Below, piece after piece: positions 35,345 through 47,283 of a DNA stretch of 64,000 nt (positions are counted from its first letter, which is position 1; each line of letters starts with the position of its first letter). Both the position numbers and the translations under genes were made by a program. The stretch is from the NCBI GenBank assembly GCA_023374045.1, contig CM041777.1, positions 466,641,827 through 466,705,826 of the forward strand, read 5' to 3'. The notes under the pieces were generated by a model. The model did no database searches, was not told the DNA's origin, and saw only the letters and a list, made by a program, of their open reading frames with translations. The stretch comes from Limonium bicolor. Its lineage: Eukaryota; Streptophyta; Magnoliopsida; Caryophyllales; Plumbaginaceae.

Positions 35345-37110
35345 TGTGAGCCTCGATTTTTAAACCCTACCCTATGTTGATTAAGCTGATTAGGATCTAT
35401 TCGGGTTTTAGGTCCACTTATAACCTAAGATTAATAACTATGTCATATTACAATAATTATTAAAACCTAAGCTAGCTCACTGGAATCTATTATGAGTCGC
35501 CACCTAATTTTAACCTAGAGTAAATTAGGAAAGGTAGAGTTCGGGTTTGGGGGCTTGGTATTCGACTTATTTAGGGTTCAATTACTTTCATTACCCCTAG
35601 AAGTCATGTTTCCTCTACTTAGTTTAATTACAGCTTATTACGAGTCGTTTTAACCTAGGTGCGCGAGCTTGTGTTTTTTTGTGTTTTTTAGCATTTTTTG
35701 ACTGAAAATAAAAGTGAAAGTTGAAATTACCTAAACTAGGGTTTCGGAGGCAGAATTAGGTCAAATTTTGTTTCCGTCCGTGACTACGGACCTAATGTCC
35801 GTACCCACGGACCCAAGTTAATCTATGTGGAAATAAAAGTCGAATTAAAAAGAAAACGAAAATTTGAAAAGTCCGGGGCCACGGACAGGGTGTCCGTGGG
35901 CCCAGACATTGTTTAGAGAAAACCTAAAATTTGAAAAATTTAAAATCCTGCCGCCGTCCGTGGGTGTCTGTGGCCATGGACAACCCGTCCGTGGTCCCGG
36001 ACCATAGGTCCGAGGTCCCGGACCACCCACGGACAGGGGTTTTCTGGTGGTTCCCGACGGTGCTTTCGGCTAAAAAATTATGTACGCGTAGCCTAAAAGG
36101 TATACAATTCATTAGTAATTGAAATATTGCAGTTTGAAGTCGAATTATGTACGAAACTTGACAAACAAGTAACAAGGCACAAGCAAAATCAATTGGCAAT
36201 ACAGAAGCCGAAAAAGGGTTGGTTTGAGCCCAAAATTTAACAGAGAGTTAATAAGGTTATGGGGAGTTATAAAAGTAGAATTATAACTTGTTTTACCTTC
36301 GAATTCAAGATGACTCTTCACGTTGGGATTCTTTGGAGGCTCCGATGATGCCGGTTCCGGATTGAGTTCGACCCGAGCTTCTGGTTGTTGATTGTTGATG
36401 ATGTTCTTCACGTTTTGGAGGTGGTTTGGTTGATGTTTGATGATTGTTGATGTGTTGGGAGTTGAAACGTGTGTTTAGGTGGTGATTTCGGGGGATTTTT
36501 GATGTGATTTTGGTGCTTGGATGTGTAAAAACGTGGGGAACTTGTGACGGCTAGGTTTTCTGGTTGCTTAGGGTTCTTGAGGTTCTGATTTGATCATGGG
36601 ATAAGGTTCCTTATATAGGCTTCCTTAAAGATAGAAAAATCTGGTAAAAACCAAGATTTATCGACGTTTTAGCTCAAGGACTTCCAAAAGAAATTTGATT
36701 ATAAAATATTACACATGGGTAACGGATGATATTTCTGATTTTTCTAAAGTGGAATGGAATTTTTTGGATATTGGGATATTTTTAAATTCAATTTCTCGTC
36801 AGATTCAATCAGAAATTGCTAGAAAATTATTGAAAATTCGACAAATCAAAATTCCAAAGCCATTATGCTTCAAATGTCATCCTTTATCATGGGTTAAAAT
36901 TTCAAAGCATTTTGAATTGATTTGACCTTTCTTTGGAGGAGAGAGAAAGCCTATAGGGGGCTTAGGAGCTTTGAAAAATTACGAAAATGCCCCTAGAGAT
37001 GACTAAGTTGTCCCTAGTACTCTAAAATGTTCCGATCGAACTGGGAACCCTCGCTACTAGCCTATTGGTAGAGACTCTCTTCCGGGGGGGTTGAAATTTT
37101 GGGTATAACA
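35345..37110 (-). repeat. Tat-type LTR, left copy (3' LTR), 1766 bp
   Basis: TGTGAGCC to GGGTATAACA. It is 55 bp longer than the right copy, mainly because of extra palindrome material at 35956-36034. TATA box on the minus strand at 36611-36619 (sense CCTATATAA). Confidence 0.92.
35776..36034 (-). repeat. Palindromic units of the Tat LTR, left copy
   Basis: Units at 35776-35812 (37 bp, GTCCGTG / CACGGAC), 35871-35907 (37 bp, GTCCGGGGCC / GGGCCCAGAC) and a compound region 35956-36034 with GTCCGTGG, CCGGACC, GGTCCGAGG, CCGGACC and CCACGGAC in succession. The right LTR has 42481-42517, 42576-42612 and only 42661-42687 for the third. Confidence 0.8.
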
Positions 37111-37123
37111 GATTGCCCCCCGT
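37111..37123 (-). promoter_or_regulatory. Polypurine tract of the Tat-type element, repeated inside
   Basis: In sense ACGGGGGGCAATC abuts the 3' LTR. Related ATACTGGGGGCAATC or ACTGGGGGCG occurs at 38821-38835, 38892-38904 and 39981-39996. Four G-run tracts with the same GGGGGCRAT core are unlikely to be chance. Confidence 0.6.
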
Positions 37124-37230
37124 CGACTAGACTTTATAATGGTAATGAAAAGGCTAGTTGATGCTTGAGTGATACCCCAAAATTTTGGATCTTAAAAGAC
37201 CCCACATGCAATTGAAATCCAACAAGTTGT

Positions 37231-37466
37231 GTCGAGCTGTTCTAAAGCGCTGACTATGTATGAGTAAAGTCGAAGGATGTCGAGCGATTCTAAGGCGTCG
37301 ACCACCTAAAGGTAAAAATGAAGTAATGTCAGACTATTATAAGGCGCCGACTACCTATAATGAATGAAATGATGTCAAGCTATTCTAAGGCATTGACTAC
37401 CTATAATGAATGAAATGATGTCAAGCTATTATAAGGCGTTGACTACCTATAATGAATGTATGCAAA
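37231..37466. repeat. Minisatellite of about 46-49 bp, 5 units
   Basis: Starts at 37231, 37279, 37328, 37374 and 37420. Each unit has GTCRAGC, then TAAGGC, then GACTACCTATAATG. The last two units are nearly identical. Confidence 0.8.
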
Positions 37467-37497
37467 TTGTTTGATGGAAGTAGGTAAATCGAAGAGT

Positions 37498-37655
37498 GAT
37501 GCTAGGTCTTACTACGAGCCTAAAGGTTGGAACTAGGTCTTATGACGAGCCTAAAGGTTGGGACTAGGTCTTATGACGAGCCTAAAGGATTAAATGTAAG
37601 GGAGGTCTTATGAGTGCCTAAAATTTTTTATGGTGATAGGACTTATGTGTGCCTA
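37498..37655. repeat. Minisatellite of about 32 bp, about 5 units
   Basis: Units contain TAGGTCTTATGACGAGCCTA followed by AAGGTTGG. The first three are close copies; the last two have drifted (GGTCTTATGAGTGCCTA, GGACTTATGTGTGCCTA). Confidence 0.8.
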
Positions 37656-37671
37656 AGGTTTGGAGGTGAAA

Positions 37672-38180
37672 CCCATCCTAACTCGGTTGCTTATGGAGAC
37701 CGAGACCCACCTAACTCGGTTGCTTATGGAGACCGAGATCCATCTGACTCAATTGCTTATGGAGACTGAGATCCATTTTACTCGGCTGCTTATGGAGACC
37801 GAGATCCATCTAACTCAGTTGCTTATGGAGACTGAGATCCATTCTACTCGGTTGCTTATGGAGGCCGAGACCCGTTCTACTCGGTTGCTTATGGAGACCG
37901 AGACCTGTTCTACTCGGTTGCTTATGGAGACCGAGACCCGTTCTACTCGGTTGCTTATGGAGACCGAGATCCATCTAGCTTAGTTGCTTATGGAGACAGA
38001 GATCCGTTCTACTCGGTTGCTTATAGAGACCGAGATCCATTCTACTCGGTTGCTTATGGAGACCGAGATCCATTTAGCTCGGTTGCTTATGGAGACTGAG
38101 ATCCGTTCTACTCGGTTGCTTATGGAGACCGAGATCCATTCTACTCGGTTGCTTATGGAGACTGAGATCCGTTCTACTCT
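37672..38180. repeat. 33-bp minisatellite, about 15 units
   Basis: The unit is CTCGGTTGCTTATGGAGACC plus GAGATCCATTCTA with variants. Since 33 is divisible by three, the array gives a plus-strand frame with an 11-residue repeat (LLMETEIHSTR), interrupted once. The frame is antisense to the element and preserved only by the repeat length, so I do not call it a gene. Such arrays just upstream of the 3' LTR are known from Tat/Ogre elements and can seed satellite DNA. Confidence 0.92.
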
Positions 38181-40442
38181 TAACTAGGCTAATTGAGGAA
38201 TGCAGTATGTTTGATGATGCAAGGATGTGAAGTATGCTTTATGCAAATGATTGTGGTAAAAAGCAAATTGTCAAAGTTCCAAACATGGAAATGAAGAGGT
38301 TTACGTGGGTATTGCAAAATGAAATTGCTTGAAAAGAATGAAAATTGTCCAAAGTAAGAAATTGCTGGAACTATGCCAAACACGACCATGATGAGATTTA
38401 TGAAACCGAAGTGTTTGAAGGATATTGTCCAGGACAAGAAGTTGCTGAAAAGGTGCCAAACATGGCAATATTTAAATAAAGTTCTGTCTACTGAAAAGGA
38501 AAGTGAAATTATCGTTTCCTGACTAAAGATTTCAGATTCGTAATTTATCTCCTAGGAGATGAACATGCCACTGGTGTGGTGTGATGTTTGATGTGGAGAT
38601 CTCTTAAATGGTGATCAAAGTTTATGAAGGGCCATGGAATTTATGTGGAGGTATAGGCTTATGAAGTGCCCGTGGTATATGATGTGGAGCTAAAGGCTTA
38701 TATGGGCCTGTGGTGTGATGTGGAGGTAAAGGCTTATATTGGGCATGTGGTGTAATGGTGTCGGTGGTGCTTAATGTTTGGGTTTTGATTGGTGTTGTCA
38801 TAGCAATTGTTGGAACCAACAATTGCCCCCAGTATTTTCCTTTAAGACAATCAGAGCTAGGGTTCATGGCAATCGATAGGAACGATCGATCGCCCCCAGT
38901 ATTTCCTTTGGTTAAACATGCAAACAAGTCTTATCCTCACATGGTCAAGGATTATGTCTTGATGTGGTGCTTTCTATCCTACACTCAAAGTGTTTGATGC
39001 TTGCACTCGTGCTCTCCTTTTGGTCAAAACATCTCAACCATTGAATTTGACATTTGTTAGATTTACGCGTTCAATCTGCTACTTTCACGTGATTGGATAC
39101 ACAACTACTAAGTCGGAAGTCTTTTAAGCTTATAACGTGGTTATGGGGTGTGACGAAAGACAATGGGACGATGGAGGAATGTTTAGGATATGTGGAGCTA
39201 TAAGGGTGACCAAAGCTGCAACTTGCACCGTCTCTCGGACTTGTCTTCTTTGCCTTGAAGTCATTTGGCTACTTCATGATGACTTCGCTTAGGAGCTTGG
39301 AACTTGGAACTTTTGGGTTGTTCCTTGCACCTTTTCTCTTTCTTCCAATTTTGGATTTCTTCGAGGCTTTTTCAGGTTTGCCTTTCTTTGAATCTTTTTT
39401 CCTTCGGGGTTCTTGTGTTTCCCGGTTTTGAACTTTGAGAGCTGCTTTTGATGTTAGCTCAATTGGATCCTGTGTCATTTTGAGACCATTTCCGGATCGT
39501 TTCGTCATGCTGGTAGCAGTTTTGCTTCTTTGGACTTGTGAAGTTGCTGTTCGGAAGTCGGTCTCCTTGCTTCCTTTGGTCACCGGGTCAGTTATTCATC
39601 ATTGGATGGCTTGTTTGTGGAGTTTGTAGTGTTGTAAAAGAGGACGTATACGAAAAGCTCAACGGGGGTGCCTAGGGTGTAATTTTAGGGTTCACAAGCT
39701 TTTGGCTGTGTGGTGTTGTACCTAGGTGCTTCGTCATCCCTAATAGTTGTGTATCCGTTCTTTGTTACTCTTCACAGATCTAAGCATAAATTTACAAAAT
39801 ATCTCTTTCGGTCGGAGTTATGCCGTTTACCTTACCTTTGAATGTGGTCACACTAGAGTCATGTAAAAATGACACGTTCGCTCACTCATGGTTTTTCCGC
39901 TCAAGACACTCTCGTGAATTTCACTCAGAGACTAGTTCACACGCTTAAACAAAAGGTTAAAGTCAACGATTCCGAGCTCAGATTGCCCCCAGTATTGATT
40001 TGGGGTTTTTTGACAAGCCTTTTGAATACCCAGGTTATTTGTGTAGTGGTAAGTGATGACGGGGTTTTACTGTTTTGGTGGAGTGATGTAGTGATGAAAG
40101 TAAACAGGGTGGTGTGGTGTTTGGACAGGCATGCTCACCCTTTTGGAAGCAAAAGACGAATCGTTTTGTTCTATTACCAGGAGATGATCAATGACTTATT
40201 CAAATCATTTTTTGTTTTGTTAAAGGAAAATCATTTTATTACGAAACATTTGTACATGACTTTCTTAAAGATGTGAAGGATGCAGAAGCTTTATTAATGG
40301 CAAATAAATTGAACAATACTGAGTACATACATCGAAAAGCTACTCAAAGTATACTAAAAAGGAAAACAGAATGGAAACGAAATATTCTAAAGTTTAAACT
40401 AAGAACTGTGAATTTAAAGTGATTTCTAACAAAAACATTCTC
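38181..40442 (-). other. Non-coding 3' half of the Tat-type element
   Basis: About 2.3 kb between the first minisatellites and the end of gag. It contains a fourth short array around 38591-38760 (ATGTGGAG ... GGCTTAT units, starts 38591, 38643, 38682, 38718) and three PPT-like tracts. Several frames of 60-135 codons occur on both strands, none with a recognisable domain. No pol remnant is visible. Confidence 0.6.
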
Positions 40443-41489
40443 CTAAATACCATTGCATTGAAATCCCTGGTTAAGGAGGTCCTGGATCGTGTGCCTCAAA
40501 GCCTTGCAATCATCGGTGTCGTGACCGGGTAATTGGTGGTACTGGCAAAACTGACTTAAATTCCTTCCTTTCTGAGGGACCCCAGGCCGGGGGGTGAGAG
40601 GTTGTAGTATGCTTCGCTCCTGGAGCCTTTTAAAAGCCTGGCTCAACGGTTGACCAATGTCTGTGAACTCTCTCTGACGGAGTTTCTTTCTAGGTGGCTC
40701 TGATGCTCCAATGGCCCAACCTGAATCTCTTAGCCGTCGAACGGTGTTTACCTCATGCTACCTGGTTCTCTTTTGGATGCCTCTTTGGATGCAAGCTGCT
40801 GTCCTTGATCCATTTCCGGCGTTTTCTGAGTTCCCAAGCTTTAATTCTCCCTTATGGATTAATTCCTCTAGAACACCAACTTGTCCCATCAGCAAGTCGA
40901 AATTAGGAAAGTATGTGAATTTCAGCTTGTCATTGTATTGCTTCTACATATTCTCGAATACCATTCGGATTTGCTCCTGTTCATCCATCTTTGTGAGCAT
41001 AGCGGCTGCCTTCGTCCTCCAACGCTTGACGAAGTCGGTCATTGATTCACCTCCCGTTTGTTGTGTGCTTGCAAGATCAGTCCTGGTGACTCCAAAACTT
41101 CTAGCGTACTCAAAATGATGTAGAAAAGCTTCACAGACCTCCTCGTAGGTCTTGGTATTCATCCCTCGAGTTATGTACCAACGCCGAGAAGTCTCATCAA
41201 GATAGCGAGCAAATACCTTGGCCTTCTGCATATCGTTAAGCATAAGGATAGACATTTCTCCATCGAACATTGCCAAATGAAGTTGTGGGTCGGAGGAACC
41301 CTTGTGCAGAGGAAGTGTTGGCAACTTCAACTTTGGCGGGAGATCAATCTCGGGATACAGTTCAGTGGAAAAGTAGTCGAAACCGGCTGGCTTGTTAGCC
41401 TCCTCCATGCGCTCAATCTTTTTCAGCATCCCATTGAATTCTACGGCTAACTGGGCATTCGTATTGATTAGACTTCCTCCTTCTGCCAT
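40443..41489 (-). pseudogene. gag: Tat-type gag with two in-frame stop codons
   Basis: Structural protein of a Tat/Ogre-lineage element. One frame runs from MAEGGSLINT at 41489 to 40443, about 348 codons, broken by TAG at 40944-40946 and 40758-40760. The N-terminal 181 codons hold the gag domain: PKLKLPTLPLHKGSSDPQLH, then FARYLDETSRRWYITRG, then EAFLHHFEYARSF and ESMTDFVKRWRTKA. The C-terminal part carries the zinc-knuckle-like CQYHQLPGHDTDDCKAL (C-x2-H-x4-H-x4-C), characteristic of this lineage, ending QDLLNQGFQ. Both stops would be single C-to-T changes from CAG, a context methylated in silenced plant DNA. The start lies about 540 bp after the PBS. No protease follows. Confidence 0.85.
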
Positions 41490-42028
41490 GCTTGGAATTC
41501 GGGCCTACCTGTTTCCAAGGTGTCCATTATTAGCTAACAAGAGGAAGTGGGCTGAATGAACTAGGGTGAGAATGGCGCTTCACAAGGTAGATCGAAGACC
41601 GGAACAGGCTTGGACTGAAAGCAAGTGGGCTAAGATATCCAGAAAATGAGGTGTTTGGGCCGGGGTATTTTTCAGACTGCAAACTAGAATTTGGACTGGA
41701 CGGCCTTGGTTGTGCCTGAGAGGTGACATCTAGATCTAGGGTTTTGGGTTAGGGTCATGATAAGAAGTCTACCTAGACTAGAATGAGCCCTTGGGCCGGA
41801 ATGTGTTTGGGCTTGAAGTAAAGCGCATGGGCTGGAATGGTCCCCAAATCACAAATGGGCCTAACTTTCTTTGGGTCAGAGAAGATGGTTGCTAAGCCAA
41901 AAAAGATTTTATTTCAGGACTTGTGAGTTATTCCAAGTTCAGGTCGATTTCTTTTTATGGGCCATAAATAAACAATTTTCGACTTAAGCCCTCTTTCTTA
42001 AAATTAAACAAGTTAATATTAAGAAGTT

Positions 42029-42047
42029 GTCCCCAGCAGAGTCGCCA
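42029..42047 (-). promoter_or_regulatory. Primer-binding site, Tat/Ogre type
   Basis: In sense TGGCGACTCTGCTGGGGAC, three bases inside the 5' LTR. This sequence is typical of Tat/Ogre elements (Arg tRNA, from memory). Confidence 0.85.
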
Positions 42048-42050
42048 GTC

Positions 42051-43761
42051 TGTGAGCCTCGATTTTTAAACCCTACCCTATGTTGATTAAGCTGATTAGG
42101 ATCAATTCGGGTTTTAGGTCCACTTATAATCTAAGATTAATAACTATGTCATATAACAATAATTATTAAAACCTAAGCTAGCTCATTGGAACCTATTATG
42201 AGTCGCCACCTAATTTTAACCTAGAGTAAATTAGGAAAGGTAGAGTTCGGGTTCGGGGGCTTGGTATTCGACTTATTTAGGGTTCAATTACTTTCATTAC
42301 CCCTAGAAGTCGTTTTTCCTCTACTTAGTTTAATTACAGCTTATTACGAGTCATTTTAACCTAAGTGCGCGAGTTTCTGTTTTTTTGTGTTTTTTAGCAT
42401 TTTTTGACTGAAAATAAAAGTGAAAGTTGAAATTACCTAAACTAGGGTTTCGGAGGCAGAATAGGTCAAATTTTGTTTCCGTCCGTGACTACGGACCCAA
42501 TGTCCATACCCACGGACCCTAGCTAATCTATGTGGAAATAAAAGTCGAATTAAATAGAAAACGGAAATTTGAAAAGTCCGGGGCCAAAGACAGGATGTCC
42601 GTGGGCCCGGACATTGTTTAGAGAAAACCTAAAATTTGAAAAATTTAAAATCCCGCCGCCGTCCGTGGTCCCGGACCACCCACGGACAGGGGTTTTCTGG
42701 TGGTTCCTGACGGTGTTTTCGGCTAAAAAATTATGTACGCGTAGCCTGAAAGGTATACAATTAGTTAGTAATTGAAAGATTGAAGTTTGAAGTCGAATTA
42801 TGTACGAAACTTGACAAACAAGTAACAAGGCAGAAGCAAAAGCAATTGGCAATGCAGAAGCTGAAAAAGGGTTGGTTTGAGCCCAAAATTTAACAAAGAG
42901 TTAATAAGGTTATGGGGAGTTATAAAAGTAGAATTATAACCTGTTTTACCTTTGAATTCAAGATGACTCTTCACGTTGGGATTCTTCAGAGGCTCCGATG
43001 ATGCTGGTTCCGGATTGAGTTCGACCCGAGCTTCTGGTTGTTGATTGTTGATGATGTTCTTCACGTTTTGGAGGTGGTTTGGTTGATGTTTGGTGATTGT
43101 TGATGTGTTGGGAGTTGAAAAGTGTGTTTAGGTGGTGATTTCGAGGGATTTTTGATGTGATTTTGGTGCTTGGATGTGTAAAAACATGGGGAACTTGTGA
43201 CGGCTAGGTTTTCAGGTTGCTTAGGGTTCTTGAGGTTCTGATTTGATCATGGGGTAAGTTTCTTATATAGGCTTCCTTAAAGATAGAAAATCCGATAAAA
43301 ACCGAGATTTACCGACGTTTAAGCTCAAGGGCTTCCAAAAGGAATTTGATTATAAAATTTTACACATGGGTAAAGGATGATATTTCTGATTTTTCTAAAG
43401 TGGAATCAAATTTTTTGGATATTGGGATATTTTTAAATTCAATTTCTCGTCAGATTCAATCAAAAATTACTAGAAAATTATTGGAAATTGGAAAAATCAA
43501 ACTTCCAATGCCATTATGCATCAAATGTCATCCTCTATCATGGTTTTAAATTTCAAAGCATTTTGAATTGATTTAACCCTTATTTGGAGGAGAGAGAAAG
43601 CCTATAGGGGGCTTAGGAGCCGTGAAAAATTACGAAAATGCCCCTAGAGATGACTAAGCTGTCCCTAGTACTCTGAAATGTGCCGATCGAACTGGGAACC
43701 CTCACTACTAGCCTATTGGTAGAGACTCTCTTCCGGGGGGGTTGAAATTTTGGGTATAACA
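42051..43761 (-). repeat. Tat-type LTR, right copy (5' LTR), 1711 bp
   Basis: Same ends as the left copy. Palindromic units at 42481-42517, 42576-42612 and 42661-42687; TATA box in sense at 43263-43271. Scattered substitutions against the left LTR make this insertion clearly older than the Athila-type one. Confidence 0.92.
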
Positions 43762-44518
43762 TCTAGATTTCCTAAATTATGATGGGAGAGAACGAGTATA
43801 GCTAACAAGAGGTTCAGAAGCCCAGAGAAGGACTGAATTGTCAAAAAACAGAAGCAAGCATACTACATGGTAGGAGGATTCAACTAAATACCGCACTATG
43901 GGCATTACTAAATGCCACCCATATACATCCTAGAGGTTGAAAACCTAGAAATTTACGAGTATGAAAGCATTTCCGTAGGGCTACGTGTTGGGAGATATAG
44001 CCATATACTCTTATCCAAATAACAAACTGATACTCGACTTATTATGAGGCACATGCCCTACTCCATTCACATGAACATGTACGAGCGTATGTCTATCTCG
44101 ATGGCTCAAGTACGTGAATAGGTGTAATAGGGATGTATAAATTTGAATAGAATTAAACCCCCAATATAATATAAACTATAATACAAGTAATGTAATATAT
44201 TACTTGGTGTGAAACCGACGTGGGATCAAGTAAGAGAATTAGTTTCCCGATAAACTAATCGATTATAACCAATGGGACCTAGTTCCACGAATAGTGAGAT
44301 GGGTTGTTTGTGAGTGAACTATATGACCGTGGGTGGTTATATAGTAAGGAGATTAGCTTTAGAAGGAGTATTCATTACGTAATGAAAGTCTCGATAAGAT
44401 AAAATTTGGAATAGGAAAAAGTTGAGGTTGTTTGATATTTGACGTGGGAGGTCAAACTTGACCCTGGTCAGGTCAAGGGAAAACCAAACACAAATTGGAG
44501 TGAAGGGATAATTCAACA

Positions 44519-44537
44519 TCGATGCTGACCACATCGG
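44519..44537 (+). ncRNA. Conserved CTGACCA-loop hairpin, family B copy
   Basis: Stem TCGATG / CATCGG (one U-G pair) around loop CTGACCA. Context GGTCAAGGGAAAACCAAACA and GTGGTCACGAA is shared with family E. See 11299-11317 and 59570-59588. Confidence 0.55.
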
Positions 44538-44632
44538 GGTTGGAAAGTTCCTGAAACTCCCTACAAGTGGTCACGAATAATTCTGAATTAAATAGGTGCC
44601 TATTTCTAGCCTTGACATAGAGTTAGACCAAA

Positions 44633-44653
44633 TATATATATATATATATATAT
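44633..44653. repeat. AT dinucleotide microsatellite
   Basis: About ten TA units in a row. Similar runs occur near 53320-53340 and 62722-62740. Confidence 0.85.
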
Positions 44654-47263
44654 AATGTGTATATGGTGTGTATTGTGTAAATTGATAGGAAGATTATCTA
44701 TGGTATCCTATAGAGGATAGATGGTTAGAACGACTCCACAAATATTGGATTATAGTCAATTATAAGAGAATACTCGGGATAACTATAACATGGTGCATGT
44801 TAAGCAATTGATTACAAATTGAGTAATACACACCTAAAAATACAATTGAAGGTATCCTCAATCAATTTTCTAAACTATAACTACACCGCCATCTGTAAGG
44901 AAAGAGTAGTGCCCAAATCTTTACAATAAACCCCTGATGAGTGTGTGAAATGAGAACCTACCTATAGACTTGGTAGAGTTGAAGAATAGAAATTTTATAT
45001 CAACACTAAGGTAAGTTGTCTCCAAGTCCACAAGAGCAAATTTCGTTGTGAGGAGCACATACTTTCAACTAGGAACCATAGCGGAAATCCTATCGCATAG
45101 CACCTAAAGAACAGGCGATTAAAATCGTACCTGTATGATCAGTGACTAACATACTGACAAAGGCAAGAAACCTTTCCACGTTATGTTCAAGGATACACGA
45201 CGAGTTCATAACTCAAATCTTACACTAAATACATGAACCGACTACGGTGATAGTTAAACAAATACCGATACCGCGGATCGGCGACCCGTTGATCAATCAA
45301 AAAGAAAGTTTTGTTAACCTCTAGTACTAACTTAAAATCCGAACACCTTCAACCGCAAATTATAGAAAGTGATGTATAGAAGACTGAAGATGCCATACTT
45401 TAACACGAGTTTTACCTAAACCGATTACAACTGTAAACGCGAATCGTTATAGAATGTGTAACCAATTAACACCCAAAGTACTACCTTCAGGAAGGAGTAC
45501 CACAACCAACACGCCATTAGAAGCACACAGTCTAGGAGAGTGAAGTATTGCCTCTAACCACCTTTCCAATCCATGCCACTAGGGCAACAACACCTACGAC
45601 AAAATCATTGATAACATGAACTAATCAACATCAGATGACACCAAGGATATCCATTAAAAGGGCGATTGACAATAGAATACTTCACTAACCGTGTGACGGA
45701 CACTACAAGTGTACAAAATGAGACGTGGGACGACCGCACTCCGATAGGAGCATGTGGGCCTGACAGACTCATTTGTGAGTTAGTCAGGTAAGTAGTAATG
45801 TATCAGTAGGGTACCCCATGCATGTTGACAAGTAGGGTAAGGAACACAAGAAGTAGTCAATTTTGTGCCAAGGTCAGTAATACAAACCCGGTCCAGTGCA
45901 TCCAATTACCTCGAATATGGACGAGAAGAGCCTCAGTTAAACAACGGGGCTAGAGGAGCCAAGAACCTTGAATACAATACGACCAGCGTCGTAACTCTAC
46001 AGTGAAGTGGTAAATGCACTGTGAAGACAAAGGAAACTTTTCGAAGTCGTGAACGCTAATGACATAGACATGCAAACCCATTAAAAGGGTGACTAACATG
46101 TGAAAAGCTCATAGGGATCAAGCAAATTCTCGACGTCCAGAGGAACCTGCTAAATGATGTGAACATAAACACATGACTACACAATAAAGGAAGGAAGAGC
46201 TCGTATACTAGCGGACGCCTTAAGCGAGAAACAAATGTTATAATAACTAACAACCGTCGAACCGACTAAGATATGGTGCGCACGGAAGCGACCATCATGA
46301 ACAGTTGTTAGCAAGAAATATGTGGGTGGAAATAGTCGAGTAAACCTCGCATAGAGGGAAGCAAAATGAAGGCTGAAGAGGTAGAACTCTAATACAAGCA
46401 CAACAAATGGATTTCCCTGGTAGAAAACACGAAGTAGGTAGCAAAGAAATACAACAAATGCATTACTCCGGAACAAAACCACCTAGAGACACGGATGACA
46501 AGCATTATCTCCATAAACATAAAGGCTAGTACGTCTCAGTATTACAGAGACGAGTGCAAAGAGCACTAAGTACTAACGATAGCCAATGTCATATTGCACC
46601 TCAAACTGAAGATTAGTGAGAGAAGGTACGCGCATGTACGCTAGTAATCCAACCATAGAATATACGACTAAGATCTAATCGTGCACGCCTACAATCGATG
46701 TTACCGCGCCGATTATGATACCTCCATTTCCAAATTATGAAAAGACTGTGGGTAACACTGCCATATTGGAAGGAGGTCAGCAATAATTCGCTGCTAATAA
46801 GTAGTCTACAATATGTCGACAACAATGAAAAAGGGGGCAAACTAAGCCCTATTGTAACACCCCCCGAATAAACGTCCAATAGTATGAACAAAGCTCCTAG
46901 CCATATTACAAGGTAACTATGCAGCGGATTCTCAAACTTCATCCGGGTGCTACAGATGCAAACCACCCACGTGTTTGACAAACCACATTACCAACACCAA
47001 GTTACGGTCTGCATGACTGGAAACAGCCCTCAACAAAAACTCATGTACAATATAGATACAATTCCCAAATACCTAATGTATACAACATAGCTACTAGGTT
47101 AAACAACACAACTGAAACATTACATCCTGAGTTCAGTTCTACAGGGTACAGTTCATAAATTAGACAAAACAACTCATAAGTCTTGCCCGAATGGACTACC
47201 CCCATGATAGTCCTTCACCTACACTCCGTCACGTTCCAGATGATCACCTGTAAAAATAAAGAA

Positions 47264-47283
47264 CTCAGCAAAACTATGCTGAG
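47264..47283 (-). promoter_or_regulatory. LTR-end hairpin (family C)
   Basis: CTCAGC / GCTGAG stem as in family B, followed in sense by TTTATTTTTACAGGTGATCA (plus 47243-47262). Confidence 0.5.

Larger units (their letters stand above)
35345..43761 (-). mobile_element. Tat/Ogre-type gag-only LTR retrotransposon, 8417 bp
   Basis: Complete element in minus orientation: 5' LTR 42051-43761, PBS 42029-42047, broken gag 41489-40443, a long non-coding 3' half with four minisatellites, repeated PPT-like tracts, and 3' LTR 35345-37110. There is no protease, RT, RNaseH or integrase. The gag type, the PBS and tandem repeats upstream of the 3' LTR agree with the Tat/Ogre lineage. Its proteins for transposition must have come in trans. 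It sits inside the interior of element B. Confidence 0.9.
43762..46852 (+). mobile_element. Family B interior, second part
   Basis: Continues element B after the Tat-type insertion. It contains the conserved hairpin block (44432-44580), an AT dinucleotide run (44633-44653), and from 45690 a stretch homologous in sense to family A 14420-14180 (GTGGGACGACCGCACTCCG at 45726). In A the hairpin block lies 3' of that stretch; here it lies 5' of it, so the B interior is rearranged or composite. No coding frame is supported. It ends where LTR-C begins. Confidence 0.55.

Noticed and set aside
37660..38187. Plus-strand proteins with an 11-residue repeat (LLMETEIHSTR)
   Set aside because: They come from a 33-bp minisatellite whose length is divisible by three, on the strand opposite to the element, with a stop inside and no conserved start.
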